From: Oxalobacteraceae bacterium OTU3CAMAD1
Lineage (GTDB): Bacteria > Pseudomonadota > Gammaproteobacteria > Burkholderiales > Burkholderiaceae_D
Assembly (NCBI GenBank): GCA_024123915.1
Contig: CP099650.1
Span: forward strand, 7,378,001-7,442,000
Length of the DNA: 64,000 bases
Direction: 5' to 3'
Both the position numbers and the translations under genes were made by a program. Within the stretch, counting starts at the first letter, position 1, and each line of letters opens with the position of its first letter. A model generated the notes under the pieces. That model saw only the letters and a program-made list of their open reading frames with translations. It searched no databases and was not told the origin of the DNA. Positions 28,260-37,078 of the stretch are shown one piece after another.

Positions 28260-30119
28260 TTACTCTGTGCGCGCCTCGTCCTCGGGCGACGCGGTCAATT
28301 CCTCGTCAGCCTTGGCCTGCTGGCGCTGCCACATCTGGGCGTACAGGCCGTCGGCCGCGAGCAGCGATTGGTGCGTGCCGCGTTCGACGATGCGGCCGTG
28401 GTCGAGCACCAGTATCTGCTGCGCGTCGGCCACCGTCGACAGCCGGTGCGCGATGACCATCGTGGTGCGGCTCTTGGCGATTTCCTTGAGCTGCGCCTGG
28501 ATCGCTTGCTCGGCCTTCGAGTCCAGCGCGGACGTGGCTTCGTCGAAGATCAGGATGGCGGGATTTTTCAACAGCGTGCGGGCGATCGCCACGCGCTGCT
28601 TTTCGCCGCCCGACAGCTTCAGGCCACGCTCGCCGACCATCGTGCCGTATCCGTCCGGCAGGCTCTCGATGAAGTCGTGGATCGATGCCGCGCGCGCCGC
28701 CGCGACGATCTGCTCCTTGCTGGCGCCCGGCTTGCCGTAGGCGATGTTGTATTCGATGGTGTCGTTAAACAGCACCGTATCCTGCGGCACGATGCCGATC
28801 GCGTGGCGCACCGAGTCCTGCGTTAGCGAGCGCAGGTCCTGGCCGTCGATGGTGATGCCGCCGGCATTGACTTCATAGAAGCGGAACAGCAATCGCGACA
28901 AGGTCGACTTGCCCGAGCCGCTGTGGCCCACCACCGCCGTCGTGGTGCCCGGGGCGATGGTGAAGTCGACGTCGAACAGGATCTGGCGCTTGGATTCGTA
29001 GCTGAAGTCGACGTGGTTGAAGCGCACCTGCGCGCCGTGCGTGACCAGCGGCTGCGCGTCCTTGGCGTCGGCGATCTCGCGGTTCTGGTCCAGCAGCGAG
29101 AACAGCTTTTCCATGTCGGCCAGGCTTTGCTTGATCTCGCGGTAGATCACGCCCAGGAAGTTGAGCGGAATATAAAGCTGGATCATGAACGAGTTGACCA
29201 GCACCAGGTCGCCCAGTGTCATCGTGCCGTTGATGACGCCGACCGTGGCGCGCCACAGGATCAACGTGACGGCAATCGCGATGATCATCGACTGCCCGGT
29301 GTTCAGCAGCGACAGCGATGTTTGCGATTTGACGGCGGCCGATTCGTAGCGCTGCAGGCCTTCATCGTAGCGTTTGGCCTCGTAGTCCTCGTTGCCGAAG
29401 TATTTGACGGTCTCGTAGTTGATCAACGAGTCGATGGCCTTGGTGTTGGCCTTCGAGTCCAGATCGTTCATCGTGCGGCGGAAGTGCGTGCGCCAGTTGG
29501 TGACGACCACGGTGAACGTGATATACAACACCAGCGCGACAAAGGTGATCACCGAGAACCAGATGTCGTAGTGCAGAACCAGATAGCCCAGCACCAGCGT
29601 GATCTCCACCAGGGTAGGCAGGATGTTGAACAGCGTGTACGAGATCAGCGAGCCGACCGCGCGCGTGCCGCGTTCGATATCGCGCGTCATGCCGCCGGTC
29701 TGGCGGTTCAGGTGGAAGCGCAGCGACAGCGCGTGCAGGTGGCGGAACACTTGCAGCGCGATGGTGCGCACGGCGCGCTGCGTGACGCGCGCGAACAGGA
29801 ATTCGCGCAGTTCGGTGAACAGCGTGGTCGAGACGCGCAACACGCCGTACGCCACCAGCGCGGCGACCGGCAGCACCAGCAGCGCCTGCGGATGCGACGG
29901 CGTGATCGTCAGCGAATCGATCAACTTTTTCATCACCACCGGCACGCCGACGTTGGCCAGCTTGGCGCCCACCAGGCAGCACAGCGCCAGCAGCACGCGC
30001 CATTTGTAGACCCACAGGTAGGGAACCAGGGTCTTCAGGGTGGCGGTGTCGCTGCGGGTCGGTGCGGAGGCGGCGGCTGTGCCGACGGGGTCTGGCGGGG
30101 AATTCGGGTAACGGCGCAT
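28260..30119 (-). CDS. ABC exporter, ATM1/HMT1-like half-transporter
   Basis: A 619-residue protein: six membrane helices at about residues 35-330, then an ATPase domain with Walker A VGHSGSGKST near 408-417, signature LSGGEKQRVAIARTLL near 510-525, Walker B ILIFDEATSALDSKA near 529-543 and the switch His in IAHRLSTV near 565. The membrane part (TGGMTRDIERGTRAV, INYETVKYFGNEDYEAKRYD) is typical of the ATM1 group that exports glutathione-linked compounds or heavy metals. I chose the ATG at 30119; longer starts would overlap the divergent yciA promoter region. Confidence 0.88.
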   Translation of the reverse strand: MRRYPNSPPDPVGTAAASAPTRSDTATLKTLVPYLWVYKWRVLLALCCLVGAKLANVGVPVVMKKLIDSLTITPSHPQALLVLPVAALVAYGVLRVSTTLFTELREFLFARVTQRAVRTIALQVFRHLHALSLRFHLNRQTGGMTRDIERGTRAVGSLISYTLFNILPTLVEITLVLGYLVLHYDIWFSVITFVALVLYITFTVVVTNWRTHFRRTMNDLDSKANTKAIDSLINYETVKYFGNEDYEAKRYDEGLQRYESAAVKSQTSLSLLNTGQSMIIAIAVTLILWRATVGVINGTMTLGDLVLVNSFMIQLYIPLNFLGVIYREIKQSLADMEKLFSLLDQNREIADAKDAQPLVTHGAQVRFNHVDFSYESKRQILFDVDFTIAPGTTTAVVGHSGSGKSTLSRLLFRFYEVNAGGITIDGQDLRSLTQDSVRHAIGIVPQDTVLFNDTIEYNIAYGKPGASKEQIVAAARAASIHDFIESLPDGYGTMVGERGLKLSGGEKQRVAIARTLLKNPAILIFDEATSALDSKAEQAIQAQLKEIAKSRTTMVIAHRLSTVADAQQILVLDHGRIVERGTHQSLLAADGLYAQMWQRQQAKADEELTASPEDEARTE

Positions 30120-30180
30120 GGCGGATGTCGGCTTTTTATGGTTCAATCCCGGTAATTGTAGCCCCTGAAGAGAATTCACG

Positions 30181-30630
30181 ATGACCACGCCCGAAAATCC
30201 AACACCCATCGCCGTCACCACGGTCAACCGCGGCCTGCCGGCCGGCAAAATGCCTGAATTGCGCATGATGCCGTCGCCGTCCGACGCCAATGTCTACGGC
30301 GACGTCTTTGGCGGCTGGATCATGTCGCAGGTCGATATCGCCGGCTCGCTGCCGGCCACCCGCCGCGCCAACGGCCGCGTGGCGACCATCGCCGTGAACT
30401 CGTTCCTGTTCAAGAATCCGGTGTTCGTGGGCGACCTGCTGTCGTTCTATGCTGATATTGTCAAGGTTGGCAATACGTCCATTACCGTCAACGTCGAGGT
30501 GTACGCGGAGCGCAACCGGCTGCAGGCCGATACCGTCAAGGTGACCGAGGCGGTGCTGACCTATGTGGCGACCGACTCGGACCGCAAGCCGCGCAAGGTG
30601 CCGCCGATCGAAACGCTGATGCACCCGTAA
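30181..30630 (+). CDS. yciA: Acyl-CoA thioesterase, YciA-like
   Basis: A 149-residue hot-dog-fold thioesterase. The catalytic region DANVYGDVFGGWIMSQVDIA near residues 34-53 contains the conserved Asn and Asp and the GGW turn of YciA. The RVATIAVNSFLFKNPVFVGD stretch follows. It hydrolyses short- to medium-chain acyl-CoA in the cytoplasm in known members. It is divergent from the ABC exporter and ends eight bases before phoD. Confidence 0.9.
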   Translation: MTTPENPTPIAVTTVNRGLPAGKMPELRMMPSPSDANVYGDVFGGWIMSQVDIAGSLPATRRANGRVATIAVNSFLFKNPVFVGDLLSFYADIVKVGNTSITVNVEVYAERNRLQADTVKVTEAVLTYVATDSDRKPRKVPPIETLMHP

Positions 30631-30638
30631 TCGCTCGG

Positions 30639-32252
30639 ATGGACGCGCAACGCCGCCTCCTGTTAGCAGCACTGGCCGCGTCGGTGAGCGGAGGCGTTCA
30701 ACCCGCACAGCCAAGTCGAGGGGTCGTACCCCGTACGGGGTACGACCCCGGCTCCGGCTTGGGGTTGGGTGGCGCCTATCCCTTCACCCTCGGCGTCGCC
30801 TCCGGTTCTCCCCTGCCCAACGCGGTCGTCATCTGGACCCGTATCCTGCACGATCCGCTCAACGCGGCGGCGATGCCGTCGGTGGCCTTCGCCGTGCGCT
30901 GGGAGGTGGCCGAGGATGAGCGCTTCAGCCGCATCGTCGCCAAGGGCACTGCCAGCGCCGCGCCGCAGCTGGCGCACAGCGTCCATGTCGATGTCACGGG
31001 CTTGTCGCCGGCGCGCTGGTACTGGTACCGCTTCATGCTGGGCGACGCCGTCAGTCCGGTGGGCCGCACCCGCACCGCGCCCGCCGCCGATGCGATGCCG
31101 GACCAGCTCAAGCTGGCCGTGGCCTCGTGCCAGCACTGGGAGTTCGGCACCTATGCCGCGCACCGCCACATCGCCGCCGCTTCGCCCGATCTGGTGGCCT
31201 TCCTGGGCGATTACATCTACGAGTGGGGCCCGTACCAGCTGCGGCACCCGCACAAGGCCGTACGGTCCTCCGAGTGCTTCACGCTAGCCGATTACCGCAA
31301 CCGCTACGCCCAGTACAAAAGCGACCGCGATTTGCAGGCCGCGCACCACGCCGCGCCGTGGATCGTCACCTGGGACGACCACGAAGTCGCCAACGACTAC
31401 GCCGATGACCGCGACGAGCGTTTGAATCCGAAGTTCTCGGAGCGGCGCGCGGCGGCGTACCAGGCCTTCTACGAACATATGCCGGTGCGGCTGGTGCTGC
31501 CCAAGCCGGGCGACTTCGCCAACATGCGCATCTACCAGCGCTACGACTGGGGAAGGCTGGCGCGCTTCCATGTGCTGGACGACCGGCAGTACCGCGCGTG
31601 GCAGGCCTGCCCGCCGGCGGGACGCGGCGGCTCGTCGTCGGTGGTGCGGCGCCAGTGCTCGGCGCTGGGCGACACCGGGCGCACGATGCTGGGCGAGGTG
31701 CAGCAGCGGTGGCTGGACGATGGCCTGAAATCCTCGCGGGCGCGCTGGAACATCCTGGCGCAGCAAACGCTGATGGCGCACAACAGCCAGGTGCCGTTCA
31801 AGAGCGAGGGCGACGCGCGCATCTGGACCGATGGCTGGGATGGTTATCCGATGGCGCGCCGGCGTCTGCTCGACGGGCTGGCCATCAGCAAGGCGAGCAA
31901 TCCGTTGATTTTGTCCGGCGACGTGCACAGCTTCTTCGCCGCCGAGATCAACCGCGATCCGGCGCGTCCCCGGTCGGGCGCGAACGCGGTGCTGGCAACG
32001 GAATTTTGCGGCACGTCGATCACGTCGTCGTCGCGCCCGCAGTCGCGCACGGAGCAGTATGTGGCGATGAACCCGAGCATCAAGTACGGACGCAGCGACC
32101 AGCGCGGCTTCATGCTGCTCCACATCACGCCGGCGGCGACCACCGCGCATTTCGTCGGATTGAACGATGTGCACGACGCGGCCAGCGGCATCGCGACCGC
32201 CGCTAGTTTCGTCGTGCAAAACGGCCGGCCACGATTAAATCGCGACGACTGA
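30639..32252 (+). CDS. phoD: Alkaline phosphatase D (PhoD family), with a palindromic repeat in the N-terminal coding region
   Basis: A 537-residue calcium/iron-type phosphodiesterase/phosphatase. The N-terminus has a twin-arginine signal (QRRLLLAALAA near residues 4-14). Residues about 20-37 are encoded by a copy of the GTCGTACCC repeat, in frame. The PhoD N-terminal domain then starts at YPFTLGVASGSPLPNAVVIW. Metal-binding segments are FLGDYIYEWGPY near 188-199, WDDHEVANDYADD near 246-258 and LSGDVHSFFAAEI near 425-437. Expected to act in the periplasm or outside the cell under phosphate limitation; no Pho box is obvious. It starts eight bases after yciA. Confidence 0.9.
   Translation: MDAQRRLLLAALAASVSGGVQPAQPSRGVVPRTGYDPGSGLGLGGAYPFTLGVASGSPLPNAVVIWTRILHDPLNAAAMPSVAFAVRWEVAEDERFSRIVAKGTASAAPQLAHSVHVDVTGLSPARWYWYRFMLGDAVSPVGRTRTAPAADAMPDQLKLAVASCQHWEFGTYAAHRHIAAASPDLVAFLGDYIYEWGPYQLRHPHKAVRSSECFTLADYRNRYAQYKSDRDLQAAHHAAPWIVTWDDHEVANDYADDRDERLNPKFSERRAAAYQAFYEHMPVRLVLPKPGDFANMRIYQRYDWGRLARFHVLDDRQYRAWQACPPAGRGGSSSVVRRQCSALGDTGRTMLGEVQQRWLDDGLKSSRARWNILAQQTLMAHNSQVPFKSEGDARIWTDGWDGYPMARRRLLDGLAISKASNPLILSGDVHSFFAAEINRDPARPRSGANAVLATEFCGTSITSSSRPQSRTEQYVAMNPSIKYGRSDQRGFMLLHITPAATTAHFVGLNDVHDAASGIATAASFVVQNGRPRLNRDD
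30698..30760 (+). repeat. GTCGTACCC palindromic repeat, copy 3, inside phoD
   Basis: It starts AACCCGCACAGCC and contains a perfect 30-bp palindrome (30720-30749) made of GGGGTCGTACCCC, GTAC and the complement of the first arm. The TAAG...CGTATCGCTAAAA tail of the other copies is missing. It is read through in frame by phoD. The outer limits are approximate. Confidence 0.8.
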
Positions 32253-32272
32253 CGCGGACGGAGAGCTGCACC

Positions 32273-32357
32273 AACCCGTATGATTTTAGCGATACGCGAA
32301 CATTACCGCTTAGGGGTCGTACCCGGTAGGGTACGACCCCGCATGGCCGTGCGGGTT
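32273..32357 (-). repeat. GTCGTACCC palindromic repeat, copy 4
   Basis: An inverted copy: read on the minus strand it starts AACCCGCACGGCCATG, has the core GGGGTCGTACCC/GGGTACGACCCC (32313-32340), then CTAAG, CGCGTATCGCTAAAA and ends CGGGTT. It fills the gap between the convergent stops of phoD and the first fadD, only about 1.5 kb from copy 3. Confidence 0.8.
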
Positions 32358-32373
32358 TGCCGGCCGTAGAAAA

Positions 32374-34050
32374 TTACGCGGCCGTCTTCGGCTTCTCGTC
32401 GCGCAGCTGGCGCCGCAGGATCTTGCCGACGTTGGTCTTCGGCAGCTCGTCGCGGAATTCGATGAACTTCGGCTTCTTGTACGCCGTCAACTCGTGCTTG
32501 CAATAATCCAGCAACTGCTCGGCCGTCAGGTTCGGATCCTTGCGCACCACGAACAGCTTGACCGCCTCGCCCGAGTTCTGGTCCGGCACGCCGATGCACG
32601 CCACCTCCAGCACGCCCGGATGTGCCGCCACCACGCCTTCGACCTCGTTCGGATACACGTTGAAGCCGGACACGATGATCATGTCCTTCTTGCGGTCGAC
32701 AATCCGCGTATAACCGCGCTCGTCCATGATGCCGATATCGCCGGTTTTGAAGAAGCCGTCGGCCGTCATCGTCTTGGCGGTCTCGTCCGCGCGGTTCCAG
32801 TAGCCGGCCATCACCTGCGGACCGCGAATCGCGATCTCGCCGGTCTGGCCCAGCGGCACAGGATTGCCGTCGTCGTCCAGTATCTGCACCTCGGTCGACG
32901 GAATCGGCAGGCCGATGGTGCCGGTGAACTCCTTGATGTCGACGCGGTTGGCGGTGGCCACCGGCGACGTCTCCGACAAACCATAGCCTTCGATGATCGG
33001 CGTACCGGTCACTTTCAGCCACTTGTCGGCCACTGCCTTTTGCACGGCCATGCCACCGCCGTTGCACACCGAGTAGCTGGAGAAGTCGAGCTTGGAAAAC
33101 TCCGGATTGTTCAGCAGCGCGTTGTACAAGGTGTTCACTGCCGGGAACACCGCCACGCGGTACTTGGACAGTTCCTTGATGAAGCCGGGGATGTCGCGCG
33201 GATTCGGCACCAGCAGGGTCAGCCCGCCCATGCGCATGCCCATCAGCGCGCTGATGGTCAGCGAGTAAATGTGATACAGCGGCAGCGCGGCGACGAACAC
33301 GATCTGCTCTTTGTGCTCTTTGAACTGCAGCCAGGCCTCGTTCTGCAGCACGTTGGCGATGATGTTACGGTGCAGCAGCATCGCGCCCTTGGAGACACCG
33401 GTGGTGCCGCCCGTGTACTGCAGGAAGGCGATATCGTCATGCCCCTGCTTGGACGGCTGCAGGGTCATGTTGGCCGCCTCGGACAGCATCTTCTTGTACG
33501 AAATCGAGCCGGGCAGCGAGAACGCCGGCACCAGCTTCTTGACCTTGCGCACCACCAGGTTGACGATCGCGCCCTTGAGGGTGCCGAGCATGTCGCCCAT
33601 GGTGGCGACGATCACGTGCTTGACCTTGGTATGCGAGATCACCTGCTCCAGCGTGGTGGCGAAATTCTCCAGGACGATGATCGCTTCCGAGCCCGAATCC
33701 ACCAGTTGGTGCTGCAACTCGCGAGGCGTGTACAGCGGGTTGACGTTGACCACCATGTAGCCGGCCCGAATCACGGCGGCCATCGCCACCGGATATTGCA
33801 GCACGTTCGGCATCATGATCGCCACGCGCGCGCCCGGTTGCAGGCCCTTGCTTTGCAGCCAGGCGCCCATGCGCAGCGACAGCTTGTCCAACTCGCCGTA
33901 GGTGAGGAATTTATCCATGCACACGTAGGCGTTGCGGTCGGCGTACTTGCGGAACGATTCCTCCAGCAGATGCGTGACCGACCGGTATTGCGTCGGGTCT
34001 ATCTCCGTCGGCATGTTTTCGGGATAGGACTTGAGCCAGATTTTTTCCAT
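32374..34050 (-). CDS. fadD: Long-chain acyl-CoA synthetase, downstream copy
   Basis: A 558-residue AMP-forming ligase that activates fatty acids to acyl-CoA. The start MEKIWLKSYPENMPTEID is like that of E. coli FadD. The ATP-binding YTGGTTGVSKGAM is near residues 214-226, the EGYGLSETSPV segment near 355-365, the TGDIG near 435 and DRKKDMIIVSGFNVYPNEVE near 450-469; the catalytic Lys is in KTNVGKILRR near the end. It starts two bases after the upstream paralogue ends and is clearly its tandem relative. Confidence 0.92.
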   Translation of the reverse strand: MEKIWLKSYPENMPTEIDPTQYRSVTHLLEESFRKYADRNAYVCMDKFLTYGELDKLSLRMGAWLQSKGLQPGARVAIMMPNVLQYPVAMAAVIRAGYMVVNVNPLYTPRELQHQLVDSGSEAIIVLENFATTLEQVISHTKVKHVIVATMGDMLGTLKGAIVNLVVRKVKKLVPAFSLPGSISYKKMLSEAANMTLQPSKQGHDDIAFLQYTGGTTGVSKGAMLLHRNIIANVLQNEAWLQFKEHKEQIVFVAALPLYHIYSLTISALMGMRMGGLTLLVPNPRDIPGFIKELSKYRVAVFPAVNTLYNALLNNPEFSKLDFSSYSVCNGGGMAVQKAVADKWLKVTGTPIIEGYGLSETSPVATANRVDIKEFTGTIGLPIPSTEVQILDDDGNPVPLGQTGEIAIRGPQVMAGYWNRADETAKTMTADGFFKTGDIGIMDERGYTRIVDRKKDMIIVSGFNVYPNEVEGVVAAHPGVLEVACIGVPDQNSGEAVKLFVVRKDPNLTAEQLLDYCKHELTAYKKPKFIEFRDELPKTNVGKILRRQLRDEKPKTAA

Positions 34051-34052
34051 CT

Positions 34053-35741
34053 TTATGCAGCCTTTTTCTTCTCGTTGGTGTGTTCGTCCCGCAGCACGCG
34101 CCGCAGGATCTTACCGACATTGGTTTTTGGCAGCTCCTCGCGGAACTCTATGTATTTCGGTTTTTTGTAGCCGGTCAATTGCTCTTTGCAGAAGGCCATC
34201 AGCTGGTCGGCGGTCAGGCTTGGGTCCTTGCGCACCACGAACACCTTGACCGCCTCGCCCGAGTGCTCGTCCGGCACGCCGATGCACGCGCATTCCAGCA
34301 CGCCCGGATGGGACGAGATCACGCCTTCCAGTTCGTTCGGGTATACGTTGAAGCCGGAGACCAGGATCATATCCTTCTTGCGGTCGACGATCTTGGTGTA
34401 GCCGTTCTCGTCCATCACGCCGATGTCGCCCGATTTGAAGAAGCCGTCGGCGGTCATCACCTTGGCCGTCTCGTCCGGACGGTTCCAGTAGCCGGCCATC
34501 ACCTGCGGGCCGCGAATGGCGATCTCGCCGGGCTGCCCCAGCGGCACCTCGTTGCCGTCGTCATCAAGGATGGCGATGTCGGTCGACGGCATCGGCAGGC
34601 CGATGGTGCCGGTGAAGTCGGCGATGTCGGTGCGGTTGCAGGTGGCCACCGGCGAAGTCTCGGACAGGCCGTAGCCCTCGACGATGGGAACGCCCGTCAG
34701 CTTGCGCCAGCGGTCGTTGACCGATTGCTGCACCGCCATGCCGCCGCCGTTGCACACCTTCAGCGCCGAGAAATCCAGGTGCATGAAATCGGGGTGGTTC
34801 AGCAGCGCGTTGTACAGCGTGTTGACCGCCGGCAGCATGTGGAAGCGGTACTTCGCCAGCTCCTTGATGAAGCCGCCGATGTCGCGCGGGTTCGGGATCA
34901 GGATGTTGAGCGCGCCCACGCGCATGCCCCACATCGCGCAGGCCGTCAGCGCGAAGATGTGGTACAGCGGCAGCGCCGCCACGATGACGGTCTGTTCGGA
35001 CAGGCCGCCCATCGCCGGGTGTCCCCACGCTTCCGTTTGCAGCAGGTTGGCGATCACGTTCTTGTGCGTCAGCACGGCGCCCTTGGCCACGCCGGTGGTG
35101 CCGCCCGTGTATTGCAGGAAGGCCGGATCGTCCTGGTCGACCTCGACCGGCGTCAGCTTCATGCCGCCGCCTTGCGACAGCGCATCCTTGAAGCGCACGG
35201 CGTTCGGCAGCGAAAACGGCGGCACCAGCCGCTTGACGTTGCGCACGACGAAGTTGACCAGCACGCCTTTCGGCCCCAGCATCTCGCCGATGCTGCCGAC
35301 CAGGATGTGCCGCACCTGGGTCCGGCTCAGCACCTGCTCCAGCGTGTTGGCGAAGTTCTCGAGAATGATGATGGCCTCGCAGCCGGAGTCGTTGAGCTGG
35401 TGTTCGAGTTCGCGCGGCGTGTACAGCGGATTGATGTTGACCACCGTGTAGCCGGCGCGCAGGATGGCGGCGATGGCGATCGGATATTGCAGCACGTTGG
35501 GCATCATGATGCCGACGCGCGCGCCCTTCTTCATGGCGCGGCTTTGCAGCCAGGCGCCGATGCGTTTGGAATGGACGTCGACCTCGGCGTAGGTCAGGAA
35601 CTTGTCCATGCAGACGTAAGCGTTGCGGTCCGCGAACTTATGAAAAGACTCCTCCAGCAACTGCACCAGCGAACGGTACTGCGCCGTGTCGACCTCCGTC
35701 GGCATGCCCGGCGGATAGGACTTCAACCAGATTTTCTCCAT
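34053..35741 (-). CDS. fadD: Long-chain acyl-CoA synthetase, upstream copy
   Basis: A 562-residue AMP-forming acyl-CoA synthetase with the same architecture as its neighbour: MEKIWLKSYPPGMPTEVD start, YTGGTTGVAKGAVL near residues 215-228, EGYGLSETSPV near 357, DRKKDMILVSGFNVYPNELE near 452-471 and KTNVGKILRR near 545, with a Lys-rich end. The two proteins are highly similar along their whole length, so this is an old tandem duplication, perhaps with different chain-length preference. It is the first gene of the pair; an inverted repeat lies about 150 bp upstream. Confidence 0.92.
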   Translation of the reverse strand: MEKIWLKSYPPGMPTEVDTAQYRSLVQLLEESFHKFADRNAYVCMDKFLTYAEVDVHSKRIGAWLQSRAMKKGARVGIMMPNVLQYPIAIAAILRAGYTVVNINPLYTPRELEHQLNDSGCEAIIILENFANTLEQVLSRTQVRHILVGSIGEMLGPKGVLVNFVVRNVKRLVPPFSLPNAVRFKDALSQGGGMKLTPVEVDQDDPAFLQYTGGTTGVAKGAVLTHKNVIANLLQTEAWGHPAMGGLSEQTVIVAALPLYHIFALTACAMWGMRVGALNILIPNPRDIGGFIKELAKYRFHMLPAVNTLYNALLNHPDFMHLDFSALKVCNGGGMAVQQSVNDRWRKLTGVPIVEGYGLSETSPVATCNRTDIADFTGTIGLPMPSTDIAILDDDGNEVPLGQPGEIAIRGPQVMAGYWNRPDETAKVMTADGFFKSGDIGVMDENGYTKIVDRKKDMILVSGFNVYPNELEGVISSHPGVLECACIGVPDEHSGEAVKVFVVRKDPSLTADQLMAFCKEQLTGYKKPKYIEFREELPKTNVGKILRRVLRDEHTNEKKKAA

Positions 35742-35889
35742 CCTGTGCCTCTCGTCTCATTATCATTATAGTCGCGGCGCACAGTGCCGCTCCGAGCAGG
35801 TGGGGATCGTCTGCGCGATCAAGTATGAGCCTGCTTAAGATGCGATGCTATCGGGCAGTCAGCCCGGACGCAAGCGCAATTAAGCATAA

Positions 35890-35907
35890 TTAGAACATCG
35901 CTTCTAA
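35890..35907. promoter_or_regulatory. Inverted repeat upstream of the fadD pair
   Basis: TTAGAA (35890-35895) and TTCTAA (35902-35907) are a perfect 6-bp inverted repeat around CATCGC in an AT-rich stretch. It could be an operator for the fadD genes, but it could equally serve the end of the aminopeptidase transcript. A second small hairpin (TGCTGC/GCAGCA, 35918-35932) lies directly after the aminopeptidase stop and may be a weak terminator. Confidence 0.25.
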
Positions 35908-35932
35908 CGGCTATTTATGCTGCATAGCAGCA

Positions 35933-37069
35933 TCAGCGGACGCCTTCAGCGATGGCAGCTTGTTGCTGCGGGCTGGCAACCCGCTCGGCGTCCAGCGTTG
36001 CGAGGCGGGTGAGATGGTCGAGCTGCTGTTGACGTTGAGCGAAATCAAGCAAAGCCAATTTTTGCGCTGCACCATAAAATCGCACGAACGTTCTTTCTTG
36101 TTTCATCAGCTCGCGGAAGGCGGGCAGATAATCGTGGTAAGTTCCCACAGCGCTCAGGTGCGCGTTGGTCAGCGGCTCGGCGAACCAGCGGTCATAGCCG
36201 GCATAGCCGCCCCAGCTTTCCTTGAGCTTCTGGTAGTCCGATTTCAGGTGGGCGAAGATGCGGGTCTTCTCGGCGCGACGGTGGCGGGTGCTGGTCTTGC
36301 TGGCGTAATTATCGGCCAGCATCTGCCGGTGCTTGACCAGCAGCGCCAGGAAATCCTGGCGGCGCGCGTTGTTGCGCACGTAGCTCTCGCGCATCTCGGG
36401 CGTGCCGTACAGTTCCATCCAGCGCTGCACACCGGCCTCCTCGACGGCGGTGGCGAAGCTCTCGTTGAACTGGGTATCGCCCTGCACATACACGACCTGG
36501 TGCGACAGCTCATGGAACACCATGCGCGCCAGTTCGGCATCGGAATAATTGATGAAGGTCGATAGCAGCGGATCGCTGAACCAGCCCAGGGTGGAGTACG
36601 CCGGCACGCCGCCGACCTGGACGTCGTTGCCCTCCTCGCGCAGCTCGTCGGCGTAGGCGGTGGCGTCGGCCTTGCTGTAGTAGCCGCGATAGCTGACGCA
36701 GCCGGCGATCGGGAAGCACCACTGGATCGGCCGCAGCGACAGCTCCGGCGTGGCCACCACGTTCCACAGCACAAACGGACGCGACAGCGCGGCGTAATTC
36801 TTGTAGCTGGCGTTGTTGGGAAGGCCCAGTTCCTTCACCGCGAAGCGGCGTATCAGCAGGGCTTTTTCAAGGCGGGCCTTGAGGCGGGGATCGGTGTTGG
36901 GATCACCCAGCCAATCGTCGATCGGACGGGCGTCCGACCACAGCGCGTACTGGCCTTGCGCGGCCTGTACGTAGTACCGCAACTGGGCGCAACCGGCCAG
37001 CAGAAGTACGGAGCATGCCGTCGCGAGCCAGTACTTGGCCCGCACGACACGGCGGAAAAAATTGCGCAT
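35933..37069 (-). CDS. Putative zinc aminopeptidase lipoprotein (COG4324-like)
   Basis: A 378-residue predicted lipoprotein: a hydrophobic stretch ending in the lipobox LLAGC places the lipid-modified Cys at residue 27. The zinc protease motif HELSH is near residue 190 and is followed by NESFATAVEEAG, whose Glu is the likely third ligand. The GYYSKADATAYADEL segment near 128-142 is shared by the predicted aminopeptidases of this family. It is anchored to a membrane in the envelope; substrate is unknown. It starts 9 bp after the molybdopterin oxidoreductase stop, suggesting cotranscription. Confidence 0.82.
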   Translation of the reverse strand: MRNFFRRVVRAKYWLATACSVLLLAGCAQLRYYVQAAQGQYALWSDARPIDDWLGDPNTDPRLKARLEKALLIRRFAVKELGLPNNASYKNYAALSRPFVLWNVVATPELSLRPIQWCFPIAGCVSYRGYYSKADATAYADELREEGNDVQVGGVPAYSTLGWFSDPLLSTFINYSDAELARMVFHELSHQVVYVQGDTQFNESFATAVEEAGVQRWMELYGTPEMRESYVRNNARRQDFLALLVKHRQMLADNYASKTSTRHRRAEKTRIFAHLKSDYQKLKESWGGYAGYDRWFAEPLTNAHLSAVGTYHDYLPAFRELMKQERTFVRFYGAAQKLALLDFAQRQQQLDHLTRLATLDAERVASPQQQAAIAEGVR

Positions 37070-37078
37070 ATGCTACCT

